Below, in pieces: positions 1-11,436 of a DNA stretch of 64,000 nt; position 1 is the stretch's first letter; each line of letters opens with the position of its first letter. The stretch comes from Aralia elata (Eukaryota; Streptophyta; Magnoliopsida; Apiales; Araliaceae), in contig CM068383.1 in assembly GCA_034770075.1 (NCBI GenBank), positions 42,427,222 to 42,491,221 of the forward strand. Reading direction: 5' to 3'. A program made the position numbers and the translations under genes. A model generated the notes under the pieces. The model saw only the letters and a program-made list of their open reading frames with translations, made no database searches and was not told the DNA's origin.

Positions 1-19
1 TCTTATTAGTGGGGGTGAA
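1..19 (+). other. 3' end of a retrotransposon body with polypurine tract
   Basis: A purine-rich stretch (about 9-19, containing GTGGGGGTGAA) is followed directly by TGTAATATT. This is the layout of a plus-strand primer (PPT) followed by the first bases of a 3' LTR, as also seen at 20811-20822. The body of that element would lie left of the window. This is an inference from one junction only. Confidence 0.45.
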
Positions 20-339
20 TGTAATATTCTGAACCCTAATAAGATCTGTATATGTAAAATGTGTTTAATAAATGAAATTTCATGATCTGACTTTGTATTA
101 TGTGATTATGTATCTTATTAAACAATTAGGTCAAATAAAAAATTTTCTCCAAGCAATTGTGTCGTGCTTAATCGGACAAAATGATTTATCGTGCTTTCGG
201 CGAATTCACCGAGAAGCGTCTCGGCAAATTATTTTTGTAAGCTGTTGTGTCGTACTTGGAAATGACGAAGTGCTTTGTCGTGCTTCGGAGTTAATATAAT
301 ATTATATTAACTGACAAAAATCTAAAATAAGTTAATTAG

Positions 340-680
340 GGTTAGAACGATAAACTGAAACAGAAACCCTAATTAAGAAAACCCTGATTAATAAAATTTA
401 TCTGAATTATTAAATCAAAACCCTAATTATTACACAAGAATCCTAATTGAGATAATTAGATTCTAAGTAATAAATTATAATATTAATTAGGAATCATTTA
501 ACTACCCTAAACGAAAGATTAAAACCCTAATTGTGAAATTAGAAACCCTAATACCTAATTATGAAACCCTAATTCTAATTAGGTTATCTAAACCCTAAAT
601 TATGAAATGTAAAACCTTAATTATGATATATAACCCTAATTAAGGTATTACTAAACATAATTAAACATCCTAAACATGAT
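340..680. repeat. Cluster of telo-box-like AAACCCTAAT motifs
   Basis: About eight degenerate copies of (A)AACCCTAAT lie 15-50 bases apart, with two more clusters at about 863-885 and 1032-1042. They are not in a regular 7-base register, so this is not a telomeric array. Telo-boxes are known plant promoter elements, and the cluster lies upstream of the TATA box at 894. Confidence 0.5.
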
Positions 681-893
681 TACCAAAAATCTAATTTTAA
701 TTAGTAAGGAAATAAATCAAAAATAAAATTTAAACCAATAGAAATTGAGCTAGGAGTGTGCAAGCTTGTGCTCAACACACTCCAGCACAAGTAGGTGGTT
801 AGGATCAGATGAGAGTAGCACAAGTATCAAGGCTAGATATTTGTGGAGGCCAAATTTGGAAAATAAACCCTAAAAACCCTAATTTGAAGTTCC

Positions 894-901
894 TATAAAT
901 A
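894..901 (+). promoter_or_regulatory. TATA box of the 4.2 kb LTR
   Basis: TATAAATA lies in a CT-rich setting about 875 bases into the LTR and fits a plant core promoter. The expected transcript start would be about 30 bases downstream, which would define the LTR U3/R border. No other TATA box of this quality was noticed in the LTR. Confidence 0.45.
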
Positions 902-1129
902 GAACATCATTCTGATCATGTGAGCCACGAAATTTTGAAGCCTAAACACTTATATTACCAGCCATAATAAGCCTCAATAGCTACAAGAACAGAATCAAAG
1001 ATCAGAAATCAAAAGAAGCTCAAAAAGGTGCAAAAACCCTAATTTTATACTAGATCTTTAAAGTTTTGTTAGATGTTATGTTTTAATGTTTAAGGATATG
1101 TAATAATATGTTATTTAGTGATCTGGGTT

Positions 1130-1835
1130 GGTTAAACAAGGATCCATAACATTTAAATGGTCAAAATTGATGAAAAATATGAACTGACTTTGGCAACCCA
1201 GAATGATCTCACAGGCTATTTTGTCAGTCATTTTGATCGGCTTAAATTGGTCATTTGATCTGTTTTAAAGTTTGTATATGTAGTATGTCATGTTAACTAT
1301 AATATCCAATTGGTAGAATAATAACAAAATGTCTAGGATGAAAGTTATTAATGGTCAAAACCCGTTGACCGCTCACGGATGGCTGATTCTGGGCAACCTA
1401 GAAAATTTTAAGTATAACTGACAACAGTCTGACAAGATTTGACTACCTTTAATCTTGCTTATATGATGTTTGTAAATGTTATTTTTTGGCTTAAACATGT
1501 TCTATGTCATGTATAATACAACCCTGAATCATTAAACCACATAACAAATAACGACCATGAAAGTTATTAACGGTCAAACATGGTTGACCGACCATGACCA
1601 GCATGTTTCTGGGCAACCCAGAAACTTCATGAACAGCATGAACTAAGTAGTTTGACCATGAATTATCTAGCATCAATTGATGTTGTTTATGCCTAAGTTT
1701 CATATGTCGTTATAACTTGCCATGCATACTATAACAACAAACAAAAATCCAACCCAAAACATTAACCAACTGGAATTAATTTGCGGTCAAAAGTCCCCAC
1801 TCGACCATGACCGCCTGTTCTTCAATGAAGAACAC
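1130..1835 (+). repeat. Four degenerate ~210 bp tandem units, three with a clear palindrome
   Basis: The word GGTCAAA(A) recurs at 1159, 1353, 1572 and 1785 (spacings 194, 219 and 213). Each copy is followed 30-50 bases later by a short hairpin-like sequence. The palindrome is degenerate in unit 1 (about 1189-1203), TTCTGGG-caa-CCTAGAA in unit 2 (about 1386-1402), TTTCTGGG-caa-CCCAGAAA in unit 3 (1606-1624) and TGTTCTTC-aat-GAAGAACA in unit 4 (1816-1834). No coding potential is seen. Confidence 0.55.
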
Positions 1836-1899
1836 CTTTAGCGACACTCTCCTTCCCAAACCCAGAATACTAAGTTTATATGCAGTCCGTCGCTAAAGG
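1835..1899. repeat. 11 bp inverted repeat CCTTTAGCGAC / GTCGCTAAAGG
   Basis: The arms at 1835-1845 and 1889-1899 are perfect reverse complements separated by 43 bases. The arms read like ends of a small non-autonomous DNA element, but I see no target-site duplication. Confidence 0.4.
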
Positions 1900-1914
1900 C
1901 CTTTTGCGACAGTT

Positions 1915-2880
1915 TTTAATAAAAATTAATAAAAATAATTAAATAAAATATATAAAATTATAAATAAATATTAAAAATTCATATTAATTAATAATAAATA
2001 TTAAAAAATTCATTTTTTATTATATTTATTATTTTTATATATTCTGATAAATATTTTTATATAATTATTTAATTTAATTAAATATTAAATTATTTAATAA
2101 ATATTTTAAATAAATAATTTAAAAATTATTTTAATGTATTTAAAATATTTTAAATGATAATTAATTCATTTAAAAATATTACCAGCTTTCCAAAATTATT
2201 TTAAATAATAAATATATTATTTAAAATAAAATATTAAACATTTAATAATATTATAAATGATAAATAAATCATTTAAATATTAAACTAAGTTTTAAAAATT
2301 ATTATAAATAATAATTACATCATTTAAATGATAAAATAAATTCTAAAAATATTATAAATGATAAATAAATTATTTAAATAATATTTTAAGTATCTAAAAT
2401 TATTCTCAATGATAAATAAATCATTTGAATATTATATTAAATGTTTTTAAAAATATTATAAATGATAATTAAATCATTTAAATATTAAATTAAGCTTTAG
2501 AAATTATTATAAGAAATAATTAAATTATTTATAATGATAAAATAAATTATAAAAATATTATTAATGATAAAATAAATCATTTAAATAATATTCTATCTTT
2601 CTAAAAATATTATAAATGATAAATAAATCATTTAAATAATATTTTAGGTGTCTAAAAATATTCTAAATGACAAATAAATTATTTAAATAACATATTAATG
2701 TTTTAAAAATTATTCTAAGTGATAATTAAATCATTTAAAAATATTCCTAAGCTTGTAAAATTATTTAAAAATACTTCCAAGCTTCTGAAAATTATTTAAA
2801 AATAATACCAAGCTTCTAAAAATGTTATAAATAATAAATAAATTATTTATACTAATAATTAAGCTTCCAAATGAAGTTTT
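1915..2880. repeat. AT-rich degenerate tandem repeat with AAATGAT...ATCATTT palindromes
   Basis: This stretch of nearly 1 kb is almost entirely A and T. A loose unit of about 60-70 bases recurs, carrying the palindrome AAATGAT(n)ATCATTT, for example at 2255-2274, around 2460 and around 2615. No ORF of note is present. It lies inside the 4.2 kb LTR. Confidence 0.55.
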
Positions 2881-4204
2881 ATCGAACAACCTATGTGTTT
2901 AATTGATTAAGGACGCGACCAAGATACCGAATCGACGTCGAACCTTAATAAAACTTGTCTAGATTAGCGTAATACATGTTTATATACGTGCTAACGCTTA
3001 TTATTGGTATACGTAGACTACGTACGTTGACCAACTGTCTTAAATTTTTACGAACTACGCTAAGGCAAGTCTTTGAACCTTGTTACATTTAAGCAATTCA
3101 TTTATGTCTTGCTATCAATTATTGTGAAGTTATTACTACTTGTTCAGCATAACTTAAGAAATAAAATCATTTATTGACTGTTTGAGCTTAAAATTGTTGT
3201 GTCAAACCAAGTTGTTTTGGTACGACATCTATACTGAGTAAAAGGGACACCGTGGATAGAAGGTGGCCCGACAAACCTTCGAATAAGGTTTAAATTGACA
3301 ATTAAATAAATTGACCAATATTGACAATTAACTTAAATTGACCAAAAATGTGGTAGGATGATATGCATACTCCTAGGATATTGGTGAGGCTGATCACCTA
3401 CCAGATATCCGAACTCAAAGAGGTTCTAAGTCATTGAAGACTGACAGGACAATTTAAAATATATGGTTCCGGTACTGAACCCTCAGTATCAATTATACAT
3501 CACCTGACATCTTTCAAATCAAACACACTGTGTTTACATTTTTAAATGAACTTGCTGAACATTTGTAGCTCATTCTTGCGCATATCTTCTTTTACAGCTT
3601 TAAATGATATCCCTGGTACTTTTGGGACAGATAAAGGGAAAGGACACGTTTACTAGTTTTATTAATTGCTTTTGAATAATCTAAGTCTTTTAAAGGCTTC
3701 TGTTGTAATAACTTAGTACTGAGAACAATGTAATCGAATCAAATGATATGTAATATATTATGATCCTTTATTTCATCTATTGCGTTATACTCTGATCTTT
3801 ATTTTATTTAGCATAGTTGTACTAAGTTAGATACAGTATCTATACGAACTATACATCTGAATGAGGGTATTTAAATGATGTTGAAAGTCCTATAAGCTCT
3901 GGGGTTACACTTAATGAGCGTCAGTAAGGTGTCATCCTTACCGGAATGCGCCCCTCAGTTCTATGGACAATCTTATCATTAATACTGTGAATGTCAAATA
4001 GATAGGGAATATAAATATGAATCTATACATCCAAGTGAGGGTATCCAAACACAGACAATGTTCTGGCCGGAACTAGTACCTGTTATGGGATACTGTGAAC
4101 CTTGGATAGATAGAAGTCATATTTTATTAAATATTTATAGTTATATAGTTTCACGTGAGCACCAGATCTGCTACAGGGGAGCGTAGAGATTTGTGGGCGT
4201 CACA

Positions 4205-4511
4205 GACTCCCACTAGCAACACTTGGAAGGGCACTAAGCATGCTCCGCTGTGGCCACGGGGACGCGAGTGCAAACCCGTATGAAAATGCTGACCCGGGTT
4301 CAGCGGGATTAGTCCGGATGCGTCCGGGAAACCCACGGTTAAAAAAAAAGAACCTATTAGAGAGAATAATTAGAGGTAAAAGGCTTAGTGGTGAGATTAA
4401 TTGAGGGAAAAAGCCTATTGAGTGATACACGAGTGAAACATTAATCGAGCGAAACACGTAAGGGAGTGGTGAGAAAAATATTTTGCTACTAACCTCTGTT
4501 TTGCAGGAAAT
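4205..4511 (+). other. Leader upstream of gag; no gene, 5' LTR not found
   Basis: This holds no ORF worth calling. No tRNA-type primer site (TGGTATCAGAGC or similar) and no copy of the element's tail at 9480-10076 was found, so the 5' LTR of the next element appears lost or unrecognisable. At 4487-4493 there is a TACTAAC box, then a pyrimidine stretch and TTTGCAG ending at 4506, five bases before the gag ATG. This looks like a 3' splice site. Confidence 0.4.
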
Positions 4512-5640
4512 ATGTCTAACTCAAAGGATAAGAGAACTTTTGTAGAACCTTCATTGTCAGCCGATATGAAGTTGATGATTGAGGCCATGAATAAGAAATG
4601 GTGTAGGAGGTTAGATATGGCAATGGGAATAGGTGCATGAGCGCTTGGACAAATTAAGCGTTACTCGGGGAGAATCTTCTCAAAACCGCTAGGGAACTCA
4701 ACAAAAAGGGGTAGCTCAGCAGAGAGGAGCTAGGGTGGAAGAAACTGATTTCAATGATGGAGGATTTAGTGAAGAGGATAATCGAAAGTCCGACTTGTTA
4801 CATTGGAGACAACGAGGAGCTAGGGATAGAGGGGGTCGAGATAGAGAGGACAACAACTTGGATAGTATAAAAATGAAAATTCTGACTTTCTAAGGAAGAA
4901 GTGATCCGGAGGCCTATCTAGAGTGGGAAAATAAGATGGATTGGATATTTGAATGTCATAACTACTCGGGGCTAAAGAAAGTGAAACTCGCCGCCACAGA
5001 ATTCTCAGCTTATGCTGTTACTTGGTGGGATCAGTTGATGATCAGTCGGAGGAGATGTGGGGAACGTCCAATTGAAAATTGGGAAGATATGAAGACCGTG
5101 ATGAAAAAGAGGTTTGTTCCAGATTACTATCACCGAGAACTAGTTTGGAGTTTGCAAAGCTTGAAGCAAGGTAGCAGGAGCATAGAAGATTATTACAACG
5201 AAATGAAGATGTTGATGGCTAGGGCCAACATCAATGAGGATGGCGAATCAACAATGGCCAGGTTTTCAGCGGGATTAAATTGAGAGATTGCAGACTTAGT
5301 GGAACGACAACATTACTTGGTATTGGAGGATATGGTTCACATGGCTATCAAGATTGAGAAACAGCTTAAGAGGAGAGGTAGCCAATGTTCGATACCTAAT
5401 TCAGGATCATCATGGAAGTCTAATGTTGGGAAGCGAGAGGAGAAGCCAGCCGTAAGCAAATCCAAGTTTGAGCCTAAACGGAGACGATTAATAAGGGAGT
5501 ATAAGGTAAAACTGACCCTTCTTCTTTTAGTCGTAATCGAGATATTAAATGTTTTAAATGTCAAGGTAGGGGACATATTGCGAATCAATGTCCGAATCAA
5601 AGGACGATGTTATTGCTTGACAACGGCGAGGTGGAGACCG
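4512..5640 (+). pseudogene. gag: Chromovirus gag, broken
   Basis: This encodes the capsid and nucleocapsid part of a Ty3/gypsy polyprotein. The ATG at 4512 opens a frame stopped at 4638 (TGA). The frame then shifts, and the retrotransposon-gag core is readable from 4936 (FECHNYSGLKKVKLAA, then AYAVTWWDQL). A TGA at 5281 interrupts it where family members usually have Arg; a CGA-to-TGA change would explain this. The frame shifts again before a CCHC zinc knuckle (CFKCQGRGHIANQC, about 5546-5595). The gag sequence resembles a widespread plant chromovirus family of CRM or Reina type; I cannot separate these by eye. It cannot make a full Gag as it stands. Confidence 0.75.
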
Positions 5641-7417
5641 AGGGGGAAGATAGTGATAGTGATTCTATTGCACCGCTAGAGGAAGCAGAAGATAGGGAAG
5701 TGGCAATATTTGGGAAAGTTTTGGTGACGAGAAGGGTGCTTAGTGCACAAGTGAAGGAGGAAAGCAGCGAGCAGCGTGAAAATTTATTTCATACTAATTG
5801 CCTTATGAATGAAAAAATTTGTTGTGCCGTGATAGATGGGGGTAGTTACACGAATGTGGCAAGTAAGGCTATGGTAGAGAAATTGGGGCTTTCCATAACC
5901 AAACATCCTCAACCTTATCGATTGCAATGGCTCAATGATGGTAATGAGATTAAAGTGACTAAACAGGTTTTGGTGTCGTTTACTATTGGGAAATATGTGT
6001 ATGAAATCATGTGTGACGTAGTTCCAATGCAGGCGGGTCACATATTGTTTGGTCATCCTTGGCAATTTGATAGATGTGTGAAGCATGATGGCTTTTCAAA
6101 TGAGTATTCTTTCGTTCACAATAAAAGGAAGGTTACTTTATGTCCTATGTCACCACAACAGGTGTATGAGGATCAACTTCATTTGCAGAAAGATCATGAG
6201 AAAAGAAAAGAGAGTGAAGAAAAGAAAAATAATGAGAGGGAAAATAAGAGAGAAAAAGAAAGAGAGAAAAGAAAAGATGATGAGCGAAAAACTAATATCT
6301 ATACAAAAAAGAGCGACGTGAGGCGAGCTTTAGATGTTAAACAGTCGATGATTATACTTCGGTATAAGGAGGCGCTTTTGAATACTAACGCTAACGATTC
6401 TTCTTTGCCTAGTGTTGTTTCATCTCTTTTGCAGGATTATAAGGATGTGTTTCCCGAGGAGCTTCCACATGGATTACCACCAATTCAGGGAATTGAGCAT
6501 CAGATTGATTTCGTACCCGATGCTACCATTCCAAACCGTCCAGCCTATCGGAGTAATCTTGAGGAAACGAAGGAGTTACAAAGACAAGTTGGTGAACTAA
6601 TGGAGAAAGGGTTCATGAGGGAGAGCATGAGTCCTTGTGCAGTTCCAGTGATCTTAGTGCCAAAGAAGGATGGGAAATGGTGGATGTGTATCGATTGTCG
6701 AACGGTAAATAACATTAAGGTAAAATATCGACATCCCATTCCTCGATTAGATGACATGTTAGATGAATTGTATGGGTCTTGTATATTCTCAAAAATTGAT
6801 TTAAAAGTGGTTATCATCAAATTAGAATGCAAGAGGGTGATGAATGGAAAACTGCTTGCAAAACAAAATATGGTCTTTATGAGTGGCTAGTGTTACCTTT
6901 TGGTTTAACTAATGCTCCTAGTACTTTCATGAGATTAATGAACCATGTTTTGCGTCCGTTCATTGGGAAATTTATGGTTGTGTATTTTGATGACATCTTG
7001 ATATATAGAAAAAACTTGGGAGAGCATGCATTGCATTTGAAATCTGTTTTAGATGTTCTTAGAAAAGAAAAGTTATTTACTAACATGGATAAGTGCACGT
7101 TTTGTATAGATAGAATTGTTTTTCTTGGATTTGTTGTGAGTTCACAGGGAGATCAAGTGGATGAGGAGAAAATACGTGCAATCCGAGAATGGCCGAGTCC
7201 AACAAATGTGAGTCAAGTTCATAGTTTCCATGGATTGGCAAGTTTCTACCGACATTTTGTGAAGAATTTCAGCGACATCACAGCGCCATTAACGGAAGTA
7301 ATCAAAAAGAGTGTTGGATTTAAGTGGGGTGAAGAACAGGAAAAGGCGTTTAAATTGATTAAAGATAAATTGACTAACGCTCCTTTGCTTGTTTTACCTA
7401 ACTTTGCTAAAACTTTT
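5607..7417 (+). pseudogene. pol: Chromovirus protease and reverse transcriptase, broken
   Basis: A 427-codon frame opens at 5607. It holds an aspartic protease with the Asp of VIDGGSYTN at 5835-5837, then a very charged Lys/Glu/Arg linker (about 6180-6330), then the RT entry (DVFPEELPHGLPPI, LVPKKDGKWWMCIDCR). A frameshift near 6805-6830 breaks the frame at the GYHQ motif. RT resumes in another frame from 6827 with [13 protein letters not shown], the catalytic YFDDILIY (about 6982-7005) and the thumb (FLGFVVSS). A TAA at 7418 ends it at the RT/RNase H border. RT would copy the genomic RNA into cDNA in the virus-like particle, but this copy is inactive. Confidence 0.8.
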
Positions 7418-7912
7418 TAAATTGAGTGTGATGCTTCAGGTTTGGGAATTGGAGTTGTGTTGATGCAGGAAGGGAAACCAGTGGCGTACTTTAGCGAGAT
7501 GTTGAGTGGGACAACTCTAAACTATCCTACTTATGACAAGGAGATGTATGCATTGGTTCGAGCGTTGGAAACGTGGAAACACTACCTTTGGCCTAAAGAG
7601 TTCGTGATTCACACTGATCATGAATCTTTGAAGTACTTGAAGGGACAACATAAGTTGAACAAAAGACACGCAAGGTGGATGGAGTTCATTGAGACATTTT
7701 CGTACGTTATCCGATACAAATAGGGTAAGGAGAATGTTGTTGCTGATGCTCTTTCGAGAAGGTACGTGTTATTAAATACTCTTGATACAAAATTGCTTGG
7801 GTTTGAACGAATTAAAGAGTTGTATGTTAATGACCTTGAATTTTGTGAAGAGTTTAAATCATGTGAAAAGAATGCTGTAGGTAAATATTTTAAAGTAGAT
7901 GGTTTTCTGTTT
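7418..7912 (+). pseudogene. pol: Chromovirus RNase H, broken by stops
   Basis: RNase H degrades the RNA strand of the RNA/DNA hybrid. Visible motifs are [39 protein letters not shown] and NVVADALSRR, so the acidic catalytic residues D, E, D and D are present. Stops lie at 7418 (before the first Asp), at 7721 (TAG between the third and fourth) and near 7912 (TGA). CAG-to-TAG and CGA-to-TGA would explain the last two. The frame is the one used by the integrase that follows. Confidence 0.75.
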
Positions 7913-9397
7913 TGAGAAAATAAGTTATGTATACCTGCATGTTCTTTGCGTGAGTTGTTGATTAGGGAGTCACATGGAGGAGGTCTAATGGGTCATTTTG
8001 GTGTTGAAAAGACTTTATCTGTTTTGAAAGAACATTTTTATTGGCCTCATATGAAACGAGATGTGGAAAAAAATTGTGATAAATGCATTACGTGTAAGCA
8101 GGCTAAGTCTTGTGTTCAACCTCATGGATTGTATACACCATTGCCTATATCTAGTGAACCTTGGATTGATTTGTCTATGGATTTTGTATTGGGTTTACCT
8201 AGGTCTAAGCGTGGTCATGATTCTATATTTGTGGTCGTGGATAGATTTTCTAAGATGGCACATTTTATTCCATGTCACAAAACTGATGATGCATCCCATA
8301 TTGCTGATTTGTTCTTTAGAGAAATTGTGTGTTTGCATGGCATGCCTGGAATAGTTGTTTCAGATAGAGATTCTAAATTTTTGAGTTATTTCTGGAAGAC
8401 ATTGTGGTGTAAGTTAGGTACTAAATTGTTATTTTCCACTACTTGTCACCCACAAACTAATGGTCAAACAGAAGTAGTTAATAGGACTTTATCTGCATTG
8501 TTAAGGGCTATTATCAAAAAGAACATTAAAGTTTGGGAAGAGTGTCTACCACATGTTGAGTTTGCATATAATCGATCTGTTCATTCTGCTACAAAATTTT
8601 CACCATTTGAAATTGTTTATGGTTTTAATCCTTTGACACCGTTGGATTTATTTCCATTGCCTATTTCTGAATTGACTAACATGGATGGAAAGAAAAAGGC
8701 TGAATTTGTTAAGCAGATACATGAAAAGGCGAGGCTTAACATTCAAAGGAGGATGGAGCAATATGTTAAACAAGCCAACAAGGGTCGACGTCAAGTGATC
8801 TTTGAACCGGGAGAGTGGGTTTGGCTTCATATGAGGAAGGAAAGGTTTCCGGCTCAAAGACGATCGAAATTGCTTCCGAGGGGAGATGGTCCATTCCAAG
8901 TGCTTGAACGGATCAATGACAATGCCTATAAATTGGATTTTCCTGGTGAGTATAACGTTAGTGCAACCTTCAATGTTACTGATCTTAGTCCGTTTGATGT
9001 AGGTGACGATTTGAGGACAAATCTTTCTCAAGAGGAGAGGTATGATGAGGGAATCCTTGGTTCGGGAAGGGATGACAATCATAGAGTGGATCCTATGTGC
9101 ATGCTGGATGGACCTGTGACAAGAACTCGGGCTAAACGATTCAAGGAAGGCCTTAATGGATTGATAGAAGGTATGTGGAGCGAGGATAGATCAAGTGTAG
9201 AGTTTGAGGAGCGGGATTCTAAGGCTTTGTATTTGGTCCTGATGATACAAACAAACACACCAGGGTTTGGAACGATGGAAACAAGAGAAGTCGAAAATTT
9301 CCAATCTGCAGAGGTCTCGCCCCAGCGAGAAAATCAAGGTCAAAATTCTCACCCCGGCGAGAACCTCTCTGTCCATCTTCGCCCCAGCCTGATCTGA
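7913..9397 (+). CDS. pol: Chromovirus integrase, frame open to the end
   Basis: This is an open frame of nearly 500 codons. The HHCC zinc domain is seen as [14 protein letters not shown] then [11 protein letters not shown]. The catalytic core has Asp in LSMDFVLGL, Asp in VVSDRDSKF and Glu in [13 protein letters not shown] module ([15 protein letters not shown]) follows. The C-terminus carries [11 protein letters not shown] and then runs on into a region of short palindromes. I see no standard chromodomain, which fits CRM-like members, but this is not decisive. No start of its own is expected: integrase is normally cut from a polyprotein, and here everything upstream is broken. Integrase is thus intact only as a frame. 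Confidence 0.75.
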
Positions 9398-9475
9398 AGC
9401 CGCCCCGGCCAAGATCTCTCTGTCCATTCTCGCCCCGACGAGAACTTCAGTACAAATCTCTCACCCCAACGAGAA
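9315..9475 (+). repeat. Five CTCGCCCC-GCGAG palindromes after integrase
   Basis: The clearest copies are TCTCGC-ccca-GCGAGA (9315-9330), a weaker TTCTC...GAGAA (9346-9363) and TTCTCG-cccc-ga-CGAGAA (9427-9444). Diverged copies lie near 9378 and 9458-9475. They straddle the end of the open integrase frame. The same palindrome recurs at 61660-61673 in an Athila element. Confidence 0.65.
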
Positions 9476-10076
9476 CAGCCAGTTTTGGTTGGCCCGTTTT
9501 TCGAGACAGACGCGTTTTTGACATTCTGGAACGCGGATTTCTTCCTTAATTTTAGGGATTTCAGTATATTTTCATAATTCTATTGTAATTAGGATATTTT
9601 AAGATAGGAGTTTGATTCCAAATCAATTATTATTTCCGTTATGGATTCTAGGGTTTCATAGTTAGTATAAATAAGTTTTATGCTTGTAAATCAACAACAA
9701 TTCAATAATATTCTGAGTTTATTCATACTTGAAAGCTATTCTCTACTTTTGGTTCTTTGAAGGATTTCTAAGTAGTTTTCTTAGTTTTTCTTTTGAGATT
9801 CATATTTAACTTATCATACAACAAACCATAGTTGTGTGTGGCGTTATTCTATCGCATCATACAATCTTACGGAGATTATCGTTTCCCATCTAAATGAGGG
9901 TCTAAGTGTTGTTGGTGTTCCATCCTACGAGAATTTAATTGCTTGATCGAATATATCAAGATTCTCGTCTCCAGAATAGACGTTGGGTTAAGATATCGTG
10001 AGAGTTCCATCAATTTGCTTACTAGAAACAATCCGGGCGACGACCACCTCACACAAGCGTGTCGTGGAGTCTATCA
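9476..10076 (+). mobile_element. Probable 3' LTR remnant of the chromovirus
   Basis: There is no ORF of note. A TATA-like agtataaataag lies near 9665, followed by an AT-rich stretch typical of the R-U5 part of this family's LTRs. Exact ends and a matching 5' LTR were not found, so the call rests on position and composition. It ends where Athila integrase sequence begins. Confidence 0.4.
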
Positions 10077-10291
10077 GGAAGTGAAAAAAATTTGGAAAAG
10101 ATTGTCAACCCCACTAGAAAAGATTGGTCAATAAAGTTGGATGACGCGCTTTGGGCTTACCGGACAACATACAAGACACCCATTGGCATGTCACCGTATC
10201 ACCTAGTCTATGGCAAGGCATGCCACCTTCCTGTTGAACTTGAGCACAGAGCATTCAGAAAGCTGAATTTCGATCTCACAGCTGCGGGGGA
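10077..10291 (+). pseudogene. pol: Athila integrase fragment
   Basis: The translated piece ([18 protein letters not shown], then [42 protein letters not shown]) is closely similar to residues in the Athila integrase at 51108-51668 and 50712-51095. It covers only the part after the catalytic Glu. It is cut at 10292 by TGTGACACCCCC, the outer end of a minus-strand Tekay LTR. The five bases before that end are GGGGA; the matching duplication at the other end of that Tekay element is not present in this window. Confidence 0.75.
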
Positions 10292-11436
10292 TGTGACACC
10301 CCCAAATTCGGTTACTTAAATCCCACGGATCTAGTGCTCACGATACTTTATAATCACATCTAACTACCCATGGCAAAGGTAATATAAACCAAACATGGTA
10401 AAATAAATAAAAATTACATAATCCAAACCAAGTTTGATTACATAACCAATACAATCCCAGGTAATCTAACCTTTAATTATTACATCATAACAACGGAATA
10501 TCATAATAAAATTAAGTCCATTACATAATTCAAATTGTTTAAACTTTAAACTAATCTTCTTCAGTTATTCATCTTGCCCTTGCTCGAGGACGGCTCATCT
10601 GTCTTTCCATTCTTAGCTGCAAATATTTATGCAAGAGTGAGAAAACAATTGCCCACAAAGATAACAATAGTATCATATAAACAATCGATGAATAATTTCA
10701 AATAAATAATATAAACCTTTCTGAATTCAACCAAACATAGATGAAGGACTATTCGTTCGATAAGAAACTTTGCTTTTGAATCAAGTTTATATTACGAGAT
10801 CAAAAGTACATCTGAGGGTCACAAGACCATGAACTATGTCCTGAGGTTAACGAGTATTTCTATTGGAACCTTTAACAGTCTTATAGACCATAGGACTACC
10901 GTCTCGTACTCCAGGGGATCAGCCCTTTCGTACAATGTAATGTGCACATACACCTTAACGCTATTGCGTAACTTATTCCCCTATATTAGGGTTGTTCATC
11001 TCAGTTCTAAAAACGGAGTCCGTACAAAAGAAGTTTGGATTGGAACAGTTTCGAAGAAAATCCAAGTCTTTGGAACGCACATCAACTATGGACTAGTTGA
11101 ATCAAAATGGTTTCAATAATCATTCAAGGTCTGATAATAAGTAATCTTGAACAAGATATTATAACAATGATTGGATATCATTGTTTAACAATTGAACAAT
11201 TTTCATTTATCAAGATAACGCTTTCAGAAGAATTGAAATACTTTTCAAAAGAATATCAGTATTACATCAATTTAAATAACCTTGCTGAACAATAAAAGAG
11301 CCAAGGTTAAGAACTTGCTCAATGAAAGTAAAGTAAGAAAGTTGCGACATTTTTAATTAAGACAGGGATAAAAGAACTTGCTTTCAACGAAATAAAAAGA
11401 TTAAGGGTAGAAAACTTGTCTCGTGCGTAGATTACA
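10292..11436 (-). mobile_element. Minus-strand Tekay 3' LTR, piece 1 of 3
   Basis: It begins TGTGACACCCCCAAATTC, the reverse complement of the Tekay LTR end seen at 14783 and 24092. It stops at 11436, where the + strand Tekay element is inserted, and resumes at 24093. The short ORFs inside (for example 10829-11119) have no recognisable product. Confidence 0.7.
11432..11436. repeat. Target-site duplication, left (TTACA)
   Basis: The five bases before the LTR start are TTACA. The five after the 3' LTR end (24093-24097) are TTATA, a one-base difference consistent with a mutated 5 bp duplication. Confidence 0.6.

Larger units (their letters stand above)
20..4204 (+). mobile_element. Tekay-like LTR, probably a 3' LTR (about 4.2 kb)
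   Basis: The stretch starts with TG after a PPT-like tract and ends GGCGTCACA. Its last 60 bases (cgtgagcacca, then a short spacer, then GTCACA) parallel the ends of the two Tekay LTRs at 14783 and 24092. An inner block at 3549-3561 (aacttgctgaaca) matches 14445-14457 of the Tekay LTR. No coding sequence is visible. No primer-binding site follows position 4204, so this is more likely a 3' LTR than a 5' LTR. Internal structure is listed separately. The left target-site duplication is outside the window, so the ends cannot be proven. Confidence 0.5.

Noticed and set aside
72..299. 75-codon ORF near the left edge
   Set aside because: It lies inside an LTR and has no recognisable domain.
340..680. 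Interstitial telomere repeat
   Set aside because: The AAACCCTAA-like words are irregularly spaced and mixed with other AT-rich sequence; there is no head-to-tail TTTAGGG array.
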